A DNA stretch of 6,515 bases from CAYLKS01 sp964384205 [NCBI: uncultured bacterium] (GTDB lineage: Bacteria > JAGOEH01). The notes below the pieces were generated by a model that ran no database searches, was not told where the DNA came from, and was given only the letters and a program-made list of their open reading frames with translations. This document shows, in pieces, positions 5,665 to 6,515 of this stretch. Location: positions 1 to 6,515 of the forward strand of contig CAYLKS010000106.1 of assembly GCA_964384205.1 (NCBI GenBank), written 5' to 3'. The number at the start of each line of letters is the position of its first letter. The first letter of the stretch is position 1. Made by a program: the position numbers and the translations under genes.

Positions 5665-6018
5665 ATGTTTGAAGTTGAAAAAGAAGTCTCCAATTTAGAG
5701 TTAAGCAAAAAATTAAAAGAGTTAGGTTTTCCTCAAGAAGGTGGGGGTTGGTATTGGAGAGTAGATGAATATAGAAAATGGTTGTCTTTTTATACTGATA
5801 GTGAATACAAACATAAAATACCTGATGAGATATTTATCAAAGCCCCTACTTGTTTGGAAATTTTAGAGTGGATAGATGTAGCATATCAAAAACATATTAC
5901 ATCAGATTATCTTACAGAAAAATTAACTTATACTCCTGAAGAAATTAATCCGAATAGATTAGCAGAAGATTTAATTTGGTTAATAGAGAATGGTTATGTA
6001 GAGTTTAGGGATGTTTAG
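5665..6018 (+). CDS. Phage-type hypothetical protein (117 aa)
   Basis: The architecture resembles a widespread family of small phage and prophage proteins of unknown function. It has an N-terminal NLELSKKLKELGFPQEGGGWYWR (residues 9-31; the usual form is 'LkeLGvpQes.fyW'), a charged middle, and KAPTCLEILEWI (59-70, where relatives have 'APT..ELle.Lp'). The end, RLAEDLIWLIENGYVEF (98-114), is helical. I recall the pattern from phage genomes but cannot name a Pfam entry. There are no membrane segments. AAAGGAGGTG at 5651-5660 overlaps the stop of the ruvB-like gene, so it is almost certainly in the same transcript. It supports a phage or prophage origin for the window. Confidence 0.78.
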   Translation: MFEVEKEVSNLELSKKLKELGFPQEGGGWYWRVDEYRKWLSFYTDSEYKHKIPDEIFIKAPTCLEILEWIDVAYQKHITSDYLTEKLTYTPEEINPNRLAEDLIWLIENGYVEFRDV

Positions 6019-6055
6019 AATATAAGAGCTGTAAAAATCAGAAGGAGGTGAAAAA

Positions 6056-6226
6056 ATGGAAAAGGTAACAGAAAAAATCAATTCATTAGAGATTTACAAA
6101 GTAGGAGAAAGTGGATATGATTTGGTTATAAACAGTTTAAATATTGTAGATACTATTTATTGTGAAAATAAAGAAGAGCTTTTAAAAGAAATTGAAAGGC
6201 TTTTACCCGATTTGAAGGAATTTTAA
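6056..6226 (+). CDS. Small acidic hypothetical protein (56 aa)
   Basis: A 56-codon ORF starts at an ATG with GAAGGAGGTG at 6041-6050 in front. The protein opens with MEKVTEKINSLEIYKVGES, continues with a short beta-like stretch (YDLVINSLNIVDTIYC), and ends in an acidic helix (ENKEELLKEIERLLPDLKEF). The well-formed strand-strand-helix pattern and perfect Shine-Dalgarno make it a believable gene. Its family is unknown. It lies 37 bases after the previous gene and 13 before the next. Confidence 0.68.
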   Translation: MEKVTEKINSLEIYKVGESGYDLVINSLNIVDTIYCENKEELLKEIERLLPDLKEF

Positions 6227-6239
6227 AAAAGGAGGTAAA

Positions 6240-6431
6240 ATGACAAAAAAAGATTTAGTTAATAAAAAGTTTAAAAATATTAGACCAAGTATTAAAGCAG
6301 ATATAGAAATAGAATTTGAGGACGGAATAGCATATTTTGATATAATTTTATACCCTGATTATACTATTAGGGAATTGATTTTAGTAGATTACAAAATAAA
6401 AAATAATAAAGGAGGTGATTTAAAATGTTAA
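6240..6431 (+). CDS. Small hypothetical protein (63 aa)
   Basis: The ORF follows AAAAAAGGAGGT at 6225-6236. The protein starts with a short helix (TKKDLVNKKF) and has alternating beta-type segments (ADIEIEFEDGIAYFDIILYPDYTIRELILVDYKI), suggesting a small antiparallel sheet. I recognise no family. Its last codons, NNKGGDLKC, contain the AAAGGAGGTGAT that serves as Shine-Dalgarno for the next gene, and its stop lies 7 bases inside that gene. The true structured part may therefore end near residue 53, the rest being dictated by the ribosome-binding site. Confidence 0.7.
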   Translation: MTKKDLVNKKFKNIRPSIKADIEIEFEDGIAYFDIILYPDYTIRELILVDYKIKNNKGGDLKC

Positions 6432-6515
6432 CTACTACAAAAACACTAAAAGGAAGACCAATAGGTTTAAAAGCAAGCATGACCAAAGAAGAAATGAAAA
6501 ATCATCTAATAGCCA
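6425..6515 (+). CDS. Partial CDS running off the right edge
   Basis: The ATG at 6425 follows AAAGGAGGTG at 6409-6418, and 30 codons are visible without a stop (MLTTTKTLKGRPIGLKASMT, then a helical KEEMKNHLIA). The frame overlaps the preceding gene by 7 bases. Too little remains to assign a family; the GRPIGLKASMTKEEM wording suggests a basic, nucleic-acid-linked protein only weakly. The gene is incomplete because the window ends. Confidence 0.6.
   Translation, partial: MLTTTKTLKGRPIGLKASMTKEEMKNHLIA

Overview
This is an AT-rich window (roughly 70% A+T by eye) in which every credible gene lies on the + strand. Genes are packed tightly, often overlapping by 1-7 bases, and almost every one has a near-perfect Shine-Dalgarno (AAGGAGGT-like). 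AGA/AGG arginine and ATA isoleucine codons dominate and the proteins are rich in Lys, Ile and Glu. This points to a low-GC Firmicute-type host, possibly a thermophile. The many tiny orphan genes, a virus-type repeat protein and a phage-type amidoligase cluster suggest a phage, prophage or large plasmid rather than core chromosome. No structural, integrase or packaging gene is present to prove that. No stretch above 300 bases lacks a gene, and I see no rRNA, tRNA, CRISPR array, insertion sequence or GC-rich terminator hairpin.

Left part (1-1062): a possible promoter, a small basic ORF (52-186), an unrecognised 78-residue protein (203-439), a 180-residue protein made of five HRDGDKPA-type repeats (452-994) with a 41-bp exact internal DNA duplication, and a 21-codon micro-ORF (997-1062).

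Centre (1088-4022): three translationally coupled genes encode a class II glutamine amidotransferase-like (Ntn hydrolase) protein, a compact ATP-grasp ligase and a glutamine-synthetase-fold amidoligase. The ATP-grasp and amidoligase should both activate carboxylates with ATP to form amide or peptide bonds, and the amidotransferase can supply ammonia from glutamine. Both outer enzymes carry three look-alike four-cysteine zinc ribbons, at the C-terminus of the first and the N-terminus of the third. This is the most interesting system here: a predicted amide-bond-forming pathway of unknown substrate. A small gene (4034-4216) follows.

Right part (4217-6515): an intergenic promoter with an extended -10 precedes a divergent RuvB-like AAA+ ATPase. 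It keeps the Walker motifs and the RuvB winged helix, but has an N-terminal extension, an insertion of about 90 residues in the lid domain, and a shortened version of the hairpin that contacts RuvA in ordinary RuvB. No RuvA is visible. It is followed by a 117-residue phage-type protein, two small unknown genes of 56 and 63 codons, and a gene that runs off the right edge.
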